Source: Chara braunii (Eukaryota; Streptophyta; Charophyceae; Charales; Characeae). Taken from it: a DNA stretch of 31,150 nt. The notes under the pieces were generated by a model, which had not been told where the DNA came from, made no database searches, and saw only the letters and a list, made by a program, of their open reading frames with translations. The position numbers were made by a program, and so were the translations under genes. Location of the stretch: NCBI GenBank assembly GCA_003427395.1, contig BFEA01000658.1, positions 394,187 to 425,336 of the forward strand, read 5' to 3'. Shown here one piece after another: positions 19,640 to 28,884 of this stretch. Positions within the stretch are counted from its first letter, which is position 1, and each line of letters begins with the position of its first letter.

Positions 19640-20340
19640 CCTAGCCTGTGGCCTCCTTGACTCTCTTGCCGGTATATTCCTGGTGGCCTACCTGACCCGG
19701 CTACCTTTTCTCATGCTGGCACCCCCGGTCCGATGGGACCCGCGTGCGACCTACATCATCACTATTTCCTTGCGGTCCTCTGTCGCCTCCCGTTTCGTCA
19801 ATTTCTACCTGGTTCATTGGTCCTAACGACTTCAAGCAACCTCTGGAGTCCTCGCGCTTGCGCTTGTGCCTTGATCCTCCCATCCTTCTTGCGTCCGTTT
19901 TTCTCTGCCGTGCACAAATCGGCTATATACAGTCTCTCGAGTGGTGGGAAGTCAGTCAGGACTCACCAGTCCCGACAACGTCCACACCAGTTACACCACC
20001 AATTAACGACAATCTCCGACCCAAGGACCAACAGCAGATGCACCTAATTAGCCTAACCACAACAACACGACAATAGAGTGAGTCCGGTAACCAATCAAGG
20101 CAACAAGCAACAAATGCACCAAATCAATGGAAGTGTCAGCAACGTAATAAAAACCAAACCTAACAACGGAGGAAAGCAAACACACAAAGTTCCACATCAA
20201 TCTCATCATGGCCAACCAATCAGGAGGCTATTCTGGCTAATAGGTGGAGAGGGCAACGAACCCAGCAGCTTCCCACGCATATGCAATAGAAGCCAAGGTC
20301 GTGGTCGCCCCGCACGTGGTCGCAGAGCCAGTATCTGTTA
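19640..20340. other. no recognisable gene
   Basis: Overlapping plus frames (19733-20047, 19744-20076, 20078-20341) have Ser/Pro/Thr-rich composition. The last ends in an RSQGRGRPARGRR-like basic stretch, reminiscent of RNA-binding tails in gag-type proteins, but without a zinc knuckle or start context. Not called as a gene. Confidence 0.4.
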
Positions 20341-20367
20341 GGCCCATTTGCCTGAGTTCCGCCGTGT

Positions 20368-20663
20368 AACTGACATTTCGTTAAAACTGACATTTTTTTC
20401 TAAATTCACGAAAGTGGACTTAGTCAAAATTTCATTGCTCATCGGGTGAGAAAGTGGTTATCTCACTTTGTCCATCTAATGTACCTCAACGCAAAGTGTC
20501 ATTAACATACATCCGATAGTCTGATCATCGGGAGTCGTCACGACACCCGATGATGTGATCATCCGACGTCATGAGGACAAAAAAACACTAAAAAATGTTG
20601 TTTTTTGGTACGCTCAATTTCGTGAATTTAGAAAAAAATGTCAGTTTTAACGAAATGTCAGTT
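20368..20663. mobile_element. 296-bp MITE with perfect 46-bp terminal inverted repeats
   Basis: The left end 20368-20413 (starting aactgacatttcg) and right end 20618-20663 (ending cgaaatgtcagtt) are exact reverse complements over 46 bp. The element is flanked by gtgt on both sides (20364-20367 and 20664-20667), a possible 4-bp target-site duplication. The end itself holds a direct repeat (ctgacatt twice). The interior has a further hairpin around catcggg...cccgatg (about 20530-20560). It has no coding capacity, as expected for a non-autonomous DNA transposon. Identical arms suggest recent insertion. The superfamily is not assigned. Confidence 0.9.
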
Positions 20664-20697
20664 GTGTCCAAAACAACCTTGTTGAAGCTATCCTTTT

Positions 20698-20720
20698 TTT
20701 TATTATTATTATTATTATTA
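20698..20720. repeat. (TTA)n microsatellite
   Basis: A short run of ttattatta after a T stretch. Confidence 0.85.
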
Positions 20721-20796
20721 AGACTCTGTAGATCCTAATAGGGAGGGTGATAAGAGCATCCCCCCATACTACGTCTTGTTTGGTCACTCCATCTAT

Positions 20797-20845
20797 TGGT
20801 GGGGAGCTGCACCTGCTGAAAAACAGGTCCAGCATCCCTCACATA
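20797..20845 (+). other. 7-nt-loop stem-loop motif, copy C, with shared leader
   Basis: ggtggggagctgcacct, then gctgaa (20815-20820), loop aaacagg, tccagc (20828-20833), then atccctcacat. One stem position is an A-C mismatch. The leader is nearly identical to that of copy A at 17083-17099. Confidence 0.55.
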
Positions 20846-20945
20846 TGACAAAACTTTGAAAAACCAAATAATGAAAAGAGCAAGAATGACTGAACGAGCA
20901 CCTGTTCACCCTTTCGTGGGCGCCAGATCCCATTGTATCCTCAAG

Positions 20946-21155
20946 CATCAGTACTTGGCCCAGTTATCGGTCGCGGCGCTTTCCCGTTATCGGCTTCGGG
21001 GTACCGGACCACAATGGCTGGAAGCGCCAGCCAAAAACTTTTTGAAACGGTACCCCCACGCTGCAGCGAAAAATGGCACGCCGGGGCATTCCAGGCTCGC
21101 CATTGATGGCTGGGCTAAGTACTGGTGGTTTAAAAAAAAGAAAAAAAAAAAAAAA
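20946..21155. repeat. inverted-repeat element with A-rich tail
   Basis: cagtacttggcccag near 20950 is inverted as ctgggctaagtactg near 21110. Deeper inside, cggggtaccg and cggtacccc are also inverted. Translating each arm outward gives HQYLAQLSVAAL on the plus strand and HQYLAQPSMASL on the minus strand, so the arms are diverged copies of one sequence. An A-rich run (21131-21155) follows. It may be a foldback or SINE-like retroelement. Confidence 0.6.
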
Positions 21156-21480
21156 GGAAGAAACACCCTTTCCTCAACACCCATTTCCGAACACCTTCTG
21201 CCAGCATTGACTGCCCAAGGGAGGCTGGGGGGTTTCGAATCTTGTACCTAGGTGGTACCTAATAACACCAGGTACTGCCTTGTACTCTGCACTCTTTTAT
21301 ATGGACCATCCCCCATAAATTGACTTAAATTACTCACTCCAAGCCGTAACAAGTCAAGGGAACCAAACTCAAGGATGATGGAGGGAATGGGTCTGGGAAT
21401 TCAAATAAGGGACGAAGGGGGATGAAGGGGTCCACAATAATCCAATTACGAAAGATCAATAGGTAGTCTCTTGTAAAACC
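21156..21480. other. no recognisable gene
   Basis: Contains gtttcgaatctt, a weak box B-like match (about 21232), and short ggtacc-rich sequence. It probably includes the 3' non-coding part of LINE copy C. Confidence 0.35.
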
Positions 21481-22951
21481 TTTTAATCCTTCTTCCTAAT
21501 TTACCTGATTCTCTCCCCTCGCCCGTGTCCATTTATTTTTTCCCAAGCTTTTTCCTTAGGTTTCCCCCAACCAGTCACCGCTGAGTTGTTTTATGTGATG
21601 CAAAATTTCTGATTTGATCTGTAAGTGTTTGATCTTCGATTTTGATATTGTCCCATTCGAATTGATAACAGTTTGGATTTGATGCTTTATTGAGTCTGTG
21701 AATTCTGGACCGTCAATGCTTGCCTGCTCCATTTCATATGTACATCGGCGGTACCAGAGAGCCCAGAGAATGGTCCTCCTTCCTATCTTGTAGAGTTTGA
21801 TAGTGAAGTCATCCGTCTGAGGAGAGTTTCATGTTTCGCATAGGAGGGCTTTCTAATCTCAGGACCATTGTTGGGAGGTTATTATTTGGCTCCAAATCCT
21901 ATCCTACCATGTCCATAGCCATACCGCCCCTGACATTGAAGAAAAATATGTTTTATGGTTTTTCGTATTTGTCGAGAAGGGAATGTCGATGAGCAAATTT
22001 TACACCAGGGTAGGGTTAATCCCCTCTGCTCTAGGGAGGTTCTTTCAATGAGTCAATCATTTGTTGGAAGACACATGTGGTCGATCTACCATTGTAGGTA
22101 GGCGACCTTGGTTGGTTTGCATTTAATGGTCTTGAACCATTTAATTAAAAGTAGGGAATCTTTACGGATGTTCAAATGTTTCATCCAACGAGATTGTACT
22201 CCATTTCTCAAGTGCAGTGAAGGTCTCGACATCCAATAGGTAGACTTTACTGATAAGGTATGAAGAGATTGTAAATACAGACGTCTCTTTCACATTGGTA
22301 TAGTCCATGGCCACGTGGCAGGATGTAAAGGGAGTTTATCAATCGAGATGGATGACTTAAATGCCAGCCATTTGCCTTTGTCTTGCAACACTCTTATTCT
22401 GAATACCTCATCCATTTGAAATGCTTTGGTCTCTTGTGGTTGAGGACGCTGAAAAAAATGATTCTTACCCAAAGAGAACAACAGAAGAATGATCTCCCTT
22501 TCTTCCCCAACCAACACTACATTACCAACCTGCAGGGAATTGCCATGGAGACCCATTCAGTCTCCTTCCTTAATACTTGGTCCTCTTTTAAGGATTCTCA
22601 CCCAATTTAGAGGGATTAACTCGATTAAAGTTTTCAATGTTTCTGGTGAGTGTCTACAGTATCACAAAATGGGTTGAAATTGTGACAAGGTAAACCATTC
22701 TTTTGACTCCTCACACCAAATATCACATATTCGAAGGATCTCATTTTTCACCCACCCCTTCCAAGGAAAGTCCATACAATGCAACATGTGGCCTTGAGAA
22801 TCCTTGATTCATCTGTTATTGAAAAATGGTTGTTGGAAGAAATTTTCCCACCTATTAGGAAGTCTTTTGTCGTGGAGTGGTAGTTGGCGCCAGGTCCTGT
22901 GGTGGTTGGTCCAGAAGGGATCATTTTTCATATTCACCCTTGTTGTCATCC
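21480..22951 (-). pseudogene. LINE retrotransposon C-terminal region with zf-RVT domain, copy C (3' part)
   Basis: Minus-strand segments match copy B in order: HTLSVKSTYWM (near 22260-22220), RWMKHLNI, KWFK, KPTKVAYLQW, PTND then a stop where copy B has W, LIERTSLEQRG, WCKIC...KTIKHIFLQC (C-x2-C...H-x4-C zinc pattern), ALWYRRCTYEMEQASIDGPEFTD. Upstream on the minus strand, 22556-22290 reads KGKWLAFKSSISIDKLPLHP and WPWTIPM, matching GKLLAYKSD...SHLPLNP of copy B. Multiple stops and frameshifts show it is dead. It continues at 23448 beyond an insertion. Confidence 0.85.
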
Positions 22952-23447
22952 TTTTCTTTTTTTAGACTATGCTATATCGACACTTCTGGCCTCCTTTTAA
23001 GATCACTGAACACCTCCTGAAATCCACCGCAGGTTTCGAACACTAGAGTATCTAAGGGATTTCCAACATATCATGACAATACTCACTGAAACCGACTTAT
23101 TCGCTGACAAACTCATCTAGGCCTCACGCCCCCTTCCTGCTAGGTTACAGAGCGGCGCGGCTCACTCCAGCTCCGGCCACTGTCGTCCTATGTCAGCAAC
23201 CCCCAACTGTCATTTAGGATGCCCCCGCATAGCATCCCCAGATCTCTCTACAAGGTCTCATGCCCTCACCTTCGGTAAGTTACAGGGCATCACCCCGGCT
23301 CCGGCCAGCGTCGTTCTGGCGTTGAACAACTACGGATCCTGAATATAACAGTCTCCTTCCAGCGTAGATTCGTACAAACCGCCAGCAAACCCTCAGAGTC
23401 TCGAGAGATGCTTTAAACTATTAGGAATAACAAGGGTGCTTGTTTTG
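22952..23447. mobile_element. about 496-bp insertion interrupting LINE copy C
   Basis: The same LINE stretch occurs a second time at 23990-24120 without this segment: cttgttgtcaccc runs almost directly into agaaactgcctcg, whereas here about 496 bp separate them. The insert contains an imperfect internal duplication (gttacagagcggc...gctccggccactgtcg near 23143 and gttacagggcatc...gctccggccagcgtcg near 23275). It ends near aacaagggtg, the inverse of cacccttgtt on the left flank. No coding capacity or known family. Confidence 0.65.
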
Positions 23448-23811
23448 AGAAACTGCCTCGTAGTTGGTTTCCTGCGAACGTCATCGCGGAATGGTCCAAT
23501 ATTGGTTTTATAGCCATGCCATTGGGCATGTGCCTTCCGAGCTTTCGGACGCTAGTCTTTCAATTTGTTCTCAGGCGAGAGTTTGTCACAATGTCTGTGG
23601 ATTTAAAAACAGTTTTTTGATCCATTGAATGGATAATGCTTGCGCCTGTGTGTGTGGGTCCAAGATACCTAGTCCCTCTTTTAACTTGGGTTGGATCACC
23701 TCATTCCATGTCACTCTACTGATCGCACTCCAAAGGTAAACAATTATTTGCACCTTTAGGGTTTGTCGGGCAAGTTTATCCAATAGCCATATAACAGATT
23801 TATACCACAAT
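23448..23811 (-). pseudogene. LINE retrotransposon, reverse-transcriptase C-terminal segment (copy C, 5' part)
   Basis: The minus frame reads LWYKSVIWLLDKLARQTL, YLWSAISRVTWNEVIQPK, EGLGILDPHTQAQALSIQWI. The W-x3-xxPK-x-EGGLGI-D pattern is the conserved segment following the RT catalytic core in plant LINEs. Further down, RKLGRHMPNGMA and AGNQLRG are readable in another frame. It is followed, past the insertion, by the zf-RVT part at 22951-21480, giving the normal protein order. Not intact. Confidence 0.85.
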
Positions 23812-23904
23812 GCTACTAGTATCAGCATTGTCGAGCCCCGGCCCCGGGGCCCCGAGGGGGGTGTGGGGTTGCGGGGGTGGGCACCCCCAACCCCGGCNCC
23901 AAAC

Positions 23905-23935
<31 letters not shown>

Positions 23936-23989
23936 GTCAAAAAAATAAAATAAAATACTGAGGGGTGCGCAGAGACAGCCCGCATCGCA
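23812..23989. mobile_element. GC-rich insertion 1 between LINE segments
   Basis: ccccggccccggggccccg, a poly(C) run (23904-23925) followed by a poly(A) run (23926-23935), an A-rich stretch and then gggtgcgcagagacagcccg. It lies exactly where the LINE sequence (agatttataccacaa) breaks. The right part matches 24437-24507. One N at 23898. The Gly-rich minus frame is an artefact. Confidence 0.6.
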
Positions 23990-24435
23990 TGAAGTGGTAG
24001 TTGGTGTCAGGTGTTGTGGTGGTTGGGCCAGAAGGGATCATTTTTCATATTCACCCTTGTTGTCACCCTATTAGAAACTGCCTCGTAGTTGGTTTCCTGT
24101 GAACGTCATGGTGGAATGGTCCAATATCGGTTTTCTAGCCATGTCATTGGGCATGTGCCTTCCGAGCTTTCCGACGCTAGTCTTTCAATTTGTTCTCAGG
24201 CGAGAGTTTGCCACAATGTCTGTGGATTTAAAAACAGTTTTTTGATCCATTGAATGGATAATTCTTGCGCCTGTGTGTGTGGGTCCAGGATACCTAGTCC
24301 CCCTTTTGACTTGGGTTGGATCACCTCGTTCCATGTCACTCTACTGATCACACTCCAAAGGTAAGCAATCACTTGCACCTGTAGGGTTTGCTGGGCAAGT
24401 TTATCCAATAGCCATATAGCAGATTTATACCACAA
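23990..24435 (-). pseudogene. second copy of the LINE RT C-terminal segment
   Basis: Near-identical to 22876-22951 joined to 23448-23811, without the 496-bp insert. The minus frame reads LWYKSAIWLLDKLAQQTL, YLWSVISRVTWNEVIQPK, GGLGILDPHTQAQELSIQWI and then KKLFLNPQTLW. It ends at the same agatttataccacaa position as the first copy, again followed by GC-rich DNA. It is a tandem duplicate of a dead element, real or from assembly. Confidence 0.85.
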
Positions 24436-24720
24436 ACCCCCCAAAAAAAAAATCCGAAAAATAAAATAAAAAAAATTGAGGGGTGCGCAGCGACAGCCCG
24501 CATCGCATGGGGCTAAATCCCAAAAATGGGGTTTTGTGGCCCACCCCAGACACCCCCCGGGGCCACACCCACCACTGGTAGGACCGGGGTGGCCTTGGGT
24601 GCGGGGCCGGGGGCAGGGCCAACAGCCAGCGGGGCTAGGGATAATTGGTGGCGGGGTCCGGGTTGCGGGGTCGGGGGGCGGGGCGGGGCCGGGGCATGGT
24701 AGTGCCTCCACCATGCCTAA
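24436..24720. mobile_element. GC-rich insertion 2 adjoining the LINE segment
   Basis: Starts with accccccaaaaaaaaaatcc, continues with an A-rich stretch and gggtgcgcagcgacagcccg as in insertion 1, then longer GC-rich sequence (ggccacacccaccactggta, ggggcggggccggggcatgg). The Pro/Gly-rich frames on both strands (24196-24714, 24476-24937) are composition artefacts. Confidence 0.6.
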
Positions 24721-26670
24721 CCATAGGTCCGGGATGTGCGCAACGACAGTCTGTGGCTACGCTAACACGCTCCCTCGTAGCCCAAGCACTGCCAGGGGCG
24801 ACACGCTAGGGCTGCGTTACCACAATGCTAACGCGGCGCCTAAAAAAGGTATTTTGCTAATAATTGTTGTGCCAGTCTGTGACGAACCGATTTCTATTTC
24901 GAGCGACTTTCTGCGCGGTAGTAATGAGGGGTCCTAAGCTGTGAAGGATGGGTCAATTACGAGAGATTGGGATGGAAGGGAAATTGCATCAGTATCCTCG
25001 CTTCTTCGTCTTTTTCGTCGTCTCCTTTCTGATGGTGGGGTTCAGGGCCGGGTGAGTTCCGGGACGACCGATTGGTTGATTGGTTGTGTGAGTGGCGTGC
25101 CGCCGTGCGCGCGATTAATAAATGTTGACGTCGCTTCTTTTGATTCGGTTTGTGACTTTTCGGCGCGGACATCGCACGGGAATAATTTCTGCTTTGTTCC
25201 TTTTTGAATTTTCTTTTTTAATCCATTTTCGAGTCTTGTCGAGCCGTGATGGCTCACGGAAATTCGGACTTTCTTTTCGGAGTTTGTGCTTTTTGCTTTT
25301 TCCGCAGTAGATAGGAATTTAGGAATTTTGCAATTAGGATTTTCCTTTGTCGCGCGACGCTTCTTGCCTATGTGCTTCTTCGTGCGGCTGCAACATAACT
25401 CTGATAAGTCGGCGCCCTGAATCACGTGTGTAACCGTAATTTTGGGCGGGCGCCATTGTAACTGTATCTTTCTTCCTGTGCTTCGTCCTTCCCGCCCTCG
25501 CCTTCTCTCTTTCTGAGTCTAAGTCAGCCCGCGGACTGCATGCCCGGACCGATGCGTGGAGAGAGGCTACGTCCCCCGAGCCGCGATCTGGCCATGCAGA
25601 ACGTAGGCGCTCCTTCTCCTGATCTCTTTTCGAAGTCTTTGCAATTCTGTGTTCTTCGCGCATGCATGCACACTATAAATTCTGATTGCGCGATTAGATA
25701 GCTCTCTTAACCAGTTGTTGGAAGCTCGGGGTAGCACGATCAGTGAGGGTCGGCTCACGCTCGAAGTAGAGAGGTGAGTGAAGTGGGAGTCGGGCGACCC
25801 GACGAGCTGGTGTCGAACGCGTGGGTTTAACGCGGGCCATGACGGACCGTGGACGCGGGCAAACCTCACGGGTGCGAGAGGACTAAGCGGGGTGACGACT
25901 TCGTGGGTTGGCGCGCGACGACAAACTGTCCGCATCGGAGAGAGAGAGAGGAAGAGGGAGCAGAGGTTGATGGACAAGGATTTGTAGTTTTCTTTGTTTT
26001 TCCTTCCTCCTTGCTGTTGTATATAAATTTTGATCTCGGATCAGGGCGATCCGCCCGTTTCTCTTGTGTTTTCGGAATTTTTGCTTGGTTTCGGCTCACA
26101 CTTGTTTTGTGTTTGATCTCGATCTCGTTTTTTCCGAATGAATGAATGAATGTATGTCGTGTCTGTTGTTTATCTTTCGCATGACCTTTGCTTTCGCTTG
26201 TCCATTTTGATACACCTATGAGCATGGCAGAACCGTTACACAGTCAACGGTACTGCTTCCACAACCGTTGTCTTATCTCTGAGCCCTTGTTGCTGCTGCA
26301 ACAACCCCCAGCATGATTAGGGACAATGGCGTACGGGATCGTGGAATGATAGGATGATTGTGTAGCTGTCGTCCCGGAGCAAGCAAATACCCCGCGGGGA
26401 TGCGCGTAAATACGACGATCTGATCTACACAGCTTACAATGTCGCACTTTTTCCCAGTCGGATCACTTCAAGCGACCGGAAAGCCAACAGGCTGTCACGC
26501 AGGATTTTGGATGTGATTGCAATAAATAAAATAAATAAATTAAAGCAAATCCCTTCCTGTTGTGTGCGTCCGGCTTCGAGCGAGACCCTTCAATTGCGGT
26601 ATTCGCCAGTTTCCGGTCTTAGGAATCTTTTATTTTGATTTGGAACAGTAGAAGATCATGCGAATAATAA
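24720..26670. other. non-coding stretch with promoter-like and poly(A)-signal-like motifs
   Basis: No gene recognised. It has a TATA-like tatataaat at 26020-26028 and several aataaa motifs at 26521-26540, about 500 bp apart, plus pyrimidine-rich sequence and ctttttccgcag (about 25296-25307) resembling a splice acceptor. This layout could fit an LTR or a gene leader, but no second LTR copy, TG...CA boundary or primer-binding site is visible. All frames (e.g. 25042-25425 minus, 25567-25977 minus) lack domains. Confidence 0.35.
26136..26152. repeat. (GAAT)n short repeat
   Basis: Four gaat units. Confidence 0.8.
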
Positions 26671-27085
26671 TCACAAAGTTATGGTGTGTCATGCATGCAT
26701 CAATTTTTCAGTTTACTGATTTTGAGAACTGTTACAGAATCATCCACGAATGCAATCATCAAGCAAGAACAATGCAAGAAGCAAGACCGACTGACTCAGA
26801 CAATGACAAAAACAAAGTCAGATGAGGGAAGAATGAGAACTCATAATAGCCTCAGAAAGTACACATGTAGGGAACACGATTAGCACCAGTTAAGAGTCCT
26901 CATTCATCCCTCAGAATCTCATGCTCAGTCTCTCACTTTGCTGTGTGTTTCTTGTGCCTCGTGCCATGTCCCCGTACTTTCTGAGTTTGTAGCCTCTGAA
27001 TGTAGAGCCACCTGAAGCCTGCAAGCTCGAAACATTTCCATCCAAGGTACATGACTAAAAAATCAGTCATGGCACATAACTCCTC
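26671..27085. other. no recognisable gene
   Basis: The plus frame 26686-26883 has Lys/Thr-rich composition without motif. A small hairpin (catgact/agtcatg around aaaaaatc) lies at about 27051-27072, just past the end of the minus frame at 27086. Confidence 0.4.
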
Positions 27086-27589
27086 CTATAGTGCAGGGAG
27101 ATACGGTTGGGAGAAAATCCCTCGCCTGAGATGAGGGAACTCGGAAGGCTCAGTCACTGCCTCATAATCAATCACCGCAGGTGAAATATACCTCTTGGCC
27201 AAATCAATCAGGTCGCCCCAGTAAGAGTCATCTGTGAGAGTGAAAGGTATCGGGGGCTTGGGATAGTCAGTGTAGAGTTTCAGACCAAAGTTGCGGATCA
27301 GTTTGGTGTCGCTCTCATCAAGCTCTCTCTCTCTCTCCTCAAGGTACCTGGCTGCCACAGTCCAGACTGAGTTGAAGTGCTCATGGGTCTCTTTGCCTTT
27401 CTTCACATAGGGTCTCAGATCACGAGTGGTATCTTCAGTGAACTCAGTGTGAACCACAAAAATAGACAGTTCATCTTACTTGAAGCCAGCTGCACTGACG
27501 TACCGATACCGGAAGGCATCCTTGAGGGCAATCAGATTAAGATTGGTCAAGACTGACTCCGCAACTGAAAAGGTTTGGACTGTACTCAT
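27086..27589 (-). pseudogene. unidentified protein-like frame with one in-frame stop
   Basis: From an ATG at 27589 the minus strand reads about 167 codons to a stop at 27086, broken only by a TAA after the 37th residue (…YVSAAGFK, stop, DELSIFVVHTEF…). The composition is protein-like, with no low complexity. Visible sections are MSTVQTFSVAESVLTNLN, RPYVKKGKETHEHFNSVW, RELDESDTKLIRNFG, YPKPPIPFTLTDDSYWGDL, YISPAVIDYEAVTEPSEF. I do not recognise the family. The TAA sits in caa|gtaaga, which resembles a 5' splice site, so the upstream part could be an exon end. The alternative is a pseudogene from a mobile or viral source. The downstream 123-codon part is uninterrupted. Confidence 0.45.
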
Positions 27590-28527
27590 GTGTTGTAACT
27601 TGTAACCGACACCGAAAAACGATCGCTGGTGTAGAGAAAAGGGGTCAACCTAGCAATGTCGGTTTTGACTATAGGTTTCGAGTCTCCTGAACTGAGGGCT
27701 GTCAGCTAAACTTTTGATTGAAAGCCTACTTGAGTACTGTCTAAATAATGTTCAACTTTGTGTTGGATGACAACAACAGAGTGTGTGTTCGGGTCAGACT
27801 GAGATTGAATATTTGCAGAGATGGCAGTCTGCCAAGTTGCTGGCTGGAAACAGATTGAATGCTGACTAAAACTTCGATTAAGTTATAATTAAACACTTGG
27901 ATGTTGAGTCACCAAACACCAGTCGTTTTGAGTTTCATTACTGGGAGGACTGCAGTGAGGACTGTAGTTGTCTGAACTGCATCCGCCAGTTCGAGATACT
28001 GATGGGGATAACGAACCACTGTATACTTGCCATCTGATGGCTGAAGGTCAGAAAGGATTGCAAATCACTGGATGATCTCATGAAATATAATGCTGGCACA
28101 GAACCTGTCCTGCAGAACAAACGGCTGACCTGAGGTGGTTTACTTGCAAGTAGCCGATACTAACCCGACGGCCAGGAGTCAGACATTGATCAATGAAGAT
28201 TAGACTGCACTCGTATATGTAGTAGCCATCATCCGTTTCCGATCATACCTTTCAAATCTGATTGACCGACTCAAGCTTCAGAAGGGCTCCGATTGCCTTG
28301 CCGGTCGAGCTCCGATAATACATTATATGCTCAGCACGATCCGCAACTTAACTGTACCAGAGGCCCGATTTCATTTCCACCCTTTGACAACATAATGTAG
28401 CCCTGCCGTGGAGTTTCCTCATTCGTTAGCTATCTGCTGCTGAAAGATAAGTGTTGTTAATCATCTGAAGAGTAGCGGCAAAATCAATTCTGGAGGGCGT
28501 TAATTTTAACCGGCTTACTGCGAGTAA
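27590..28527. other. no recognisable gene between the two protein-like frames
   Basis: Both strands carry frequent stops. Short open stretches exist (27938-28120 minus; a plus stretch around 28050-28130) but none has a motif. Confidence 0.4.
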
Positions 28528-28884
28528 TTAGTGATTCTTTTTTCTCTTCTCTCGATCTACAGTCTCTAAGAAGGAATACGTACTGTGTAGCCTTCCACCC
28601 GATCCATGAAGATAAACAGTATACTCTATAGCATTTTGTCCACTCACTAACTCCAGCGCGTACTCTCTCATCAACTCAACTTGGGGTTGAACATCCCTGG
28701 CAATGCTCTCTTCCCAGCCTTCTGCTCTACCCCGGTATAGCGAGTAGGTCACCCTTAGCACACCCTCACTTCCCATCTCCCCACTGAGATCTATTATACA
28801 GAGACTTTTAACCCACACTCATGTGAATTCCTTCAGTCTGCTTGATTGTCCCGATACACTAGGCTGCGGTTGTTCTTAGCAATA
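28528..28884 (-). pseudogene. unidentified protein-like frame with in-frame stop(s)
   Basis: The minus frame 28818-28528 is 96 codons without a stop (WVKSLCIIDLSGEMGSEGVL, RVTYSLYRGRAEGWEES, QPQVELMREYALELVSGQNA, EYTVYLHGSGGRLHSTYSF) and has no ATG at its start. It is preceded in frame by a TGA and then further protein-like codons (EQPQPSVSGQSSRLKEFT) back to about 28872, where there is a TAA. Alternating hydrophobic residues suggest beta strands. No family recognised. Same strand as, and about 0.9 kb upstream in transcription sense of, the frame at 27086-27589, so both may derive from one decayed element or be exons of one gene. Confidence 0.4.

Noticed and set aside
24196-24937. Pro/Gly-rich frames on both strands
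   Set aside because: GC-rich insertion sequence read in open frames. Only the LINE part of the minus frame (before the GC-rich DNA) has recognisable protein similarity.
25000-26650. LTR or promoter from the TATA-like and aataaa motifs
   Set aside because: No second LTR, no primer-binding site and no downstream coding region. The motifs are common by chance.
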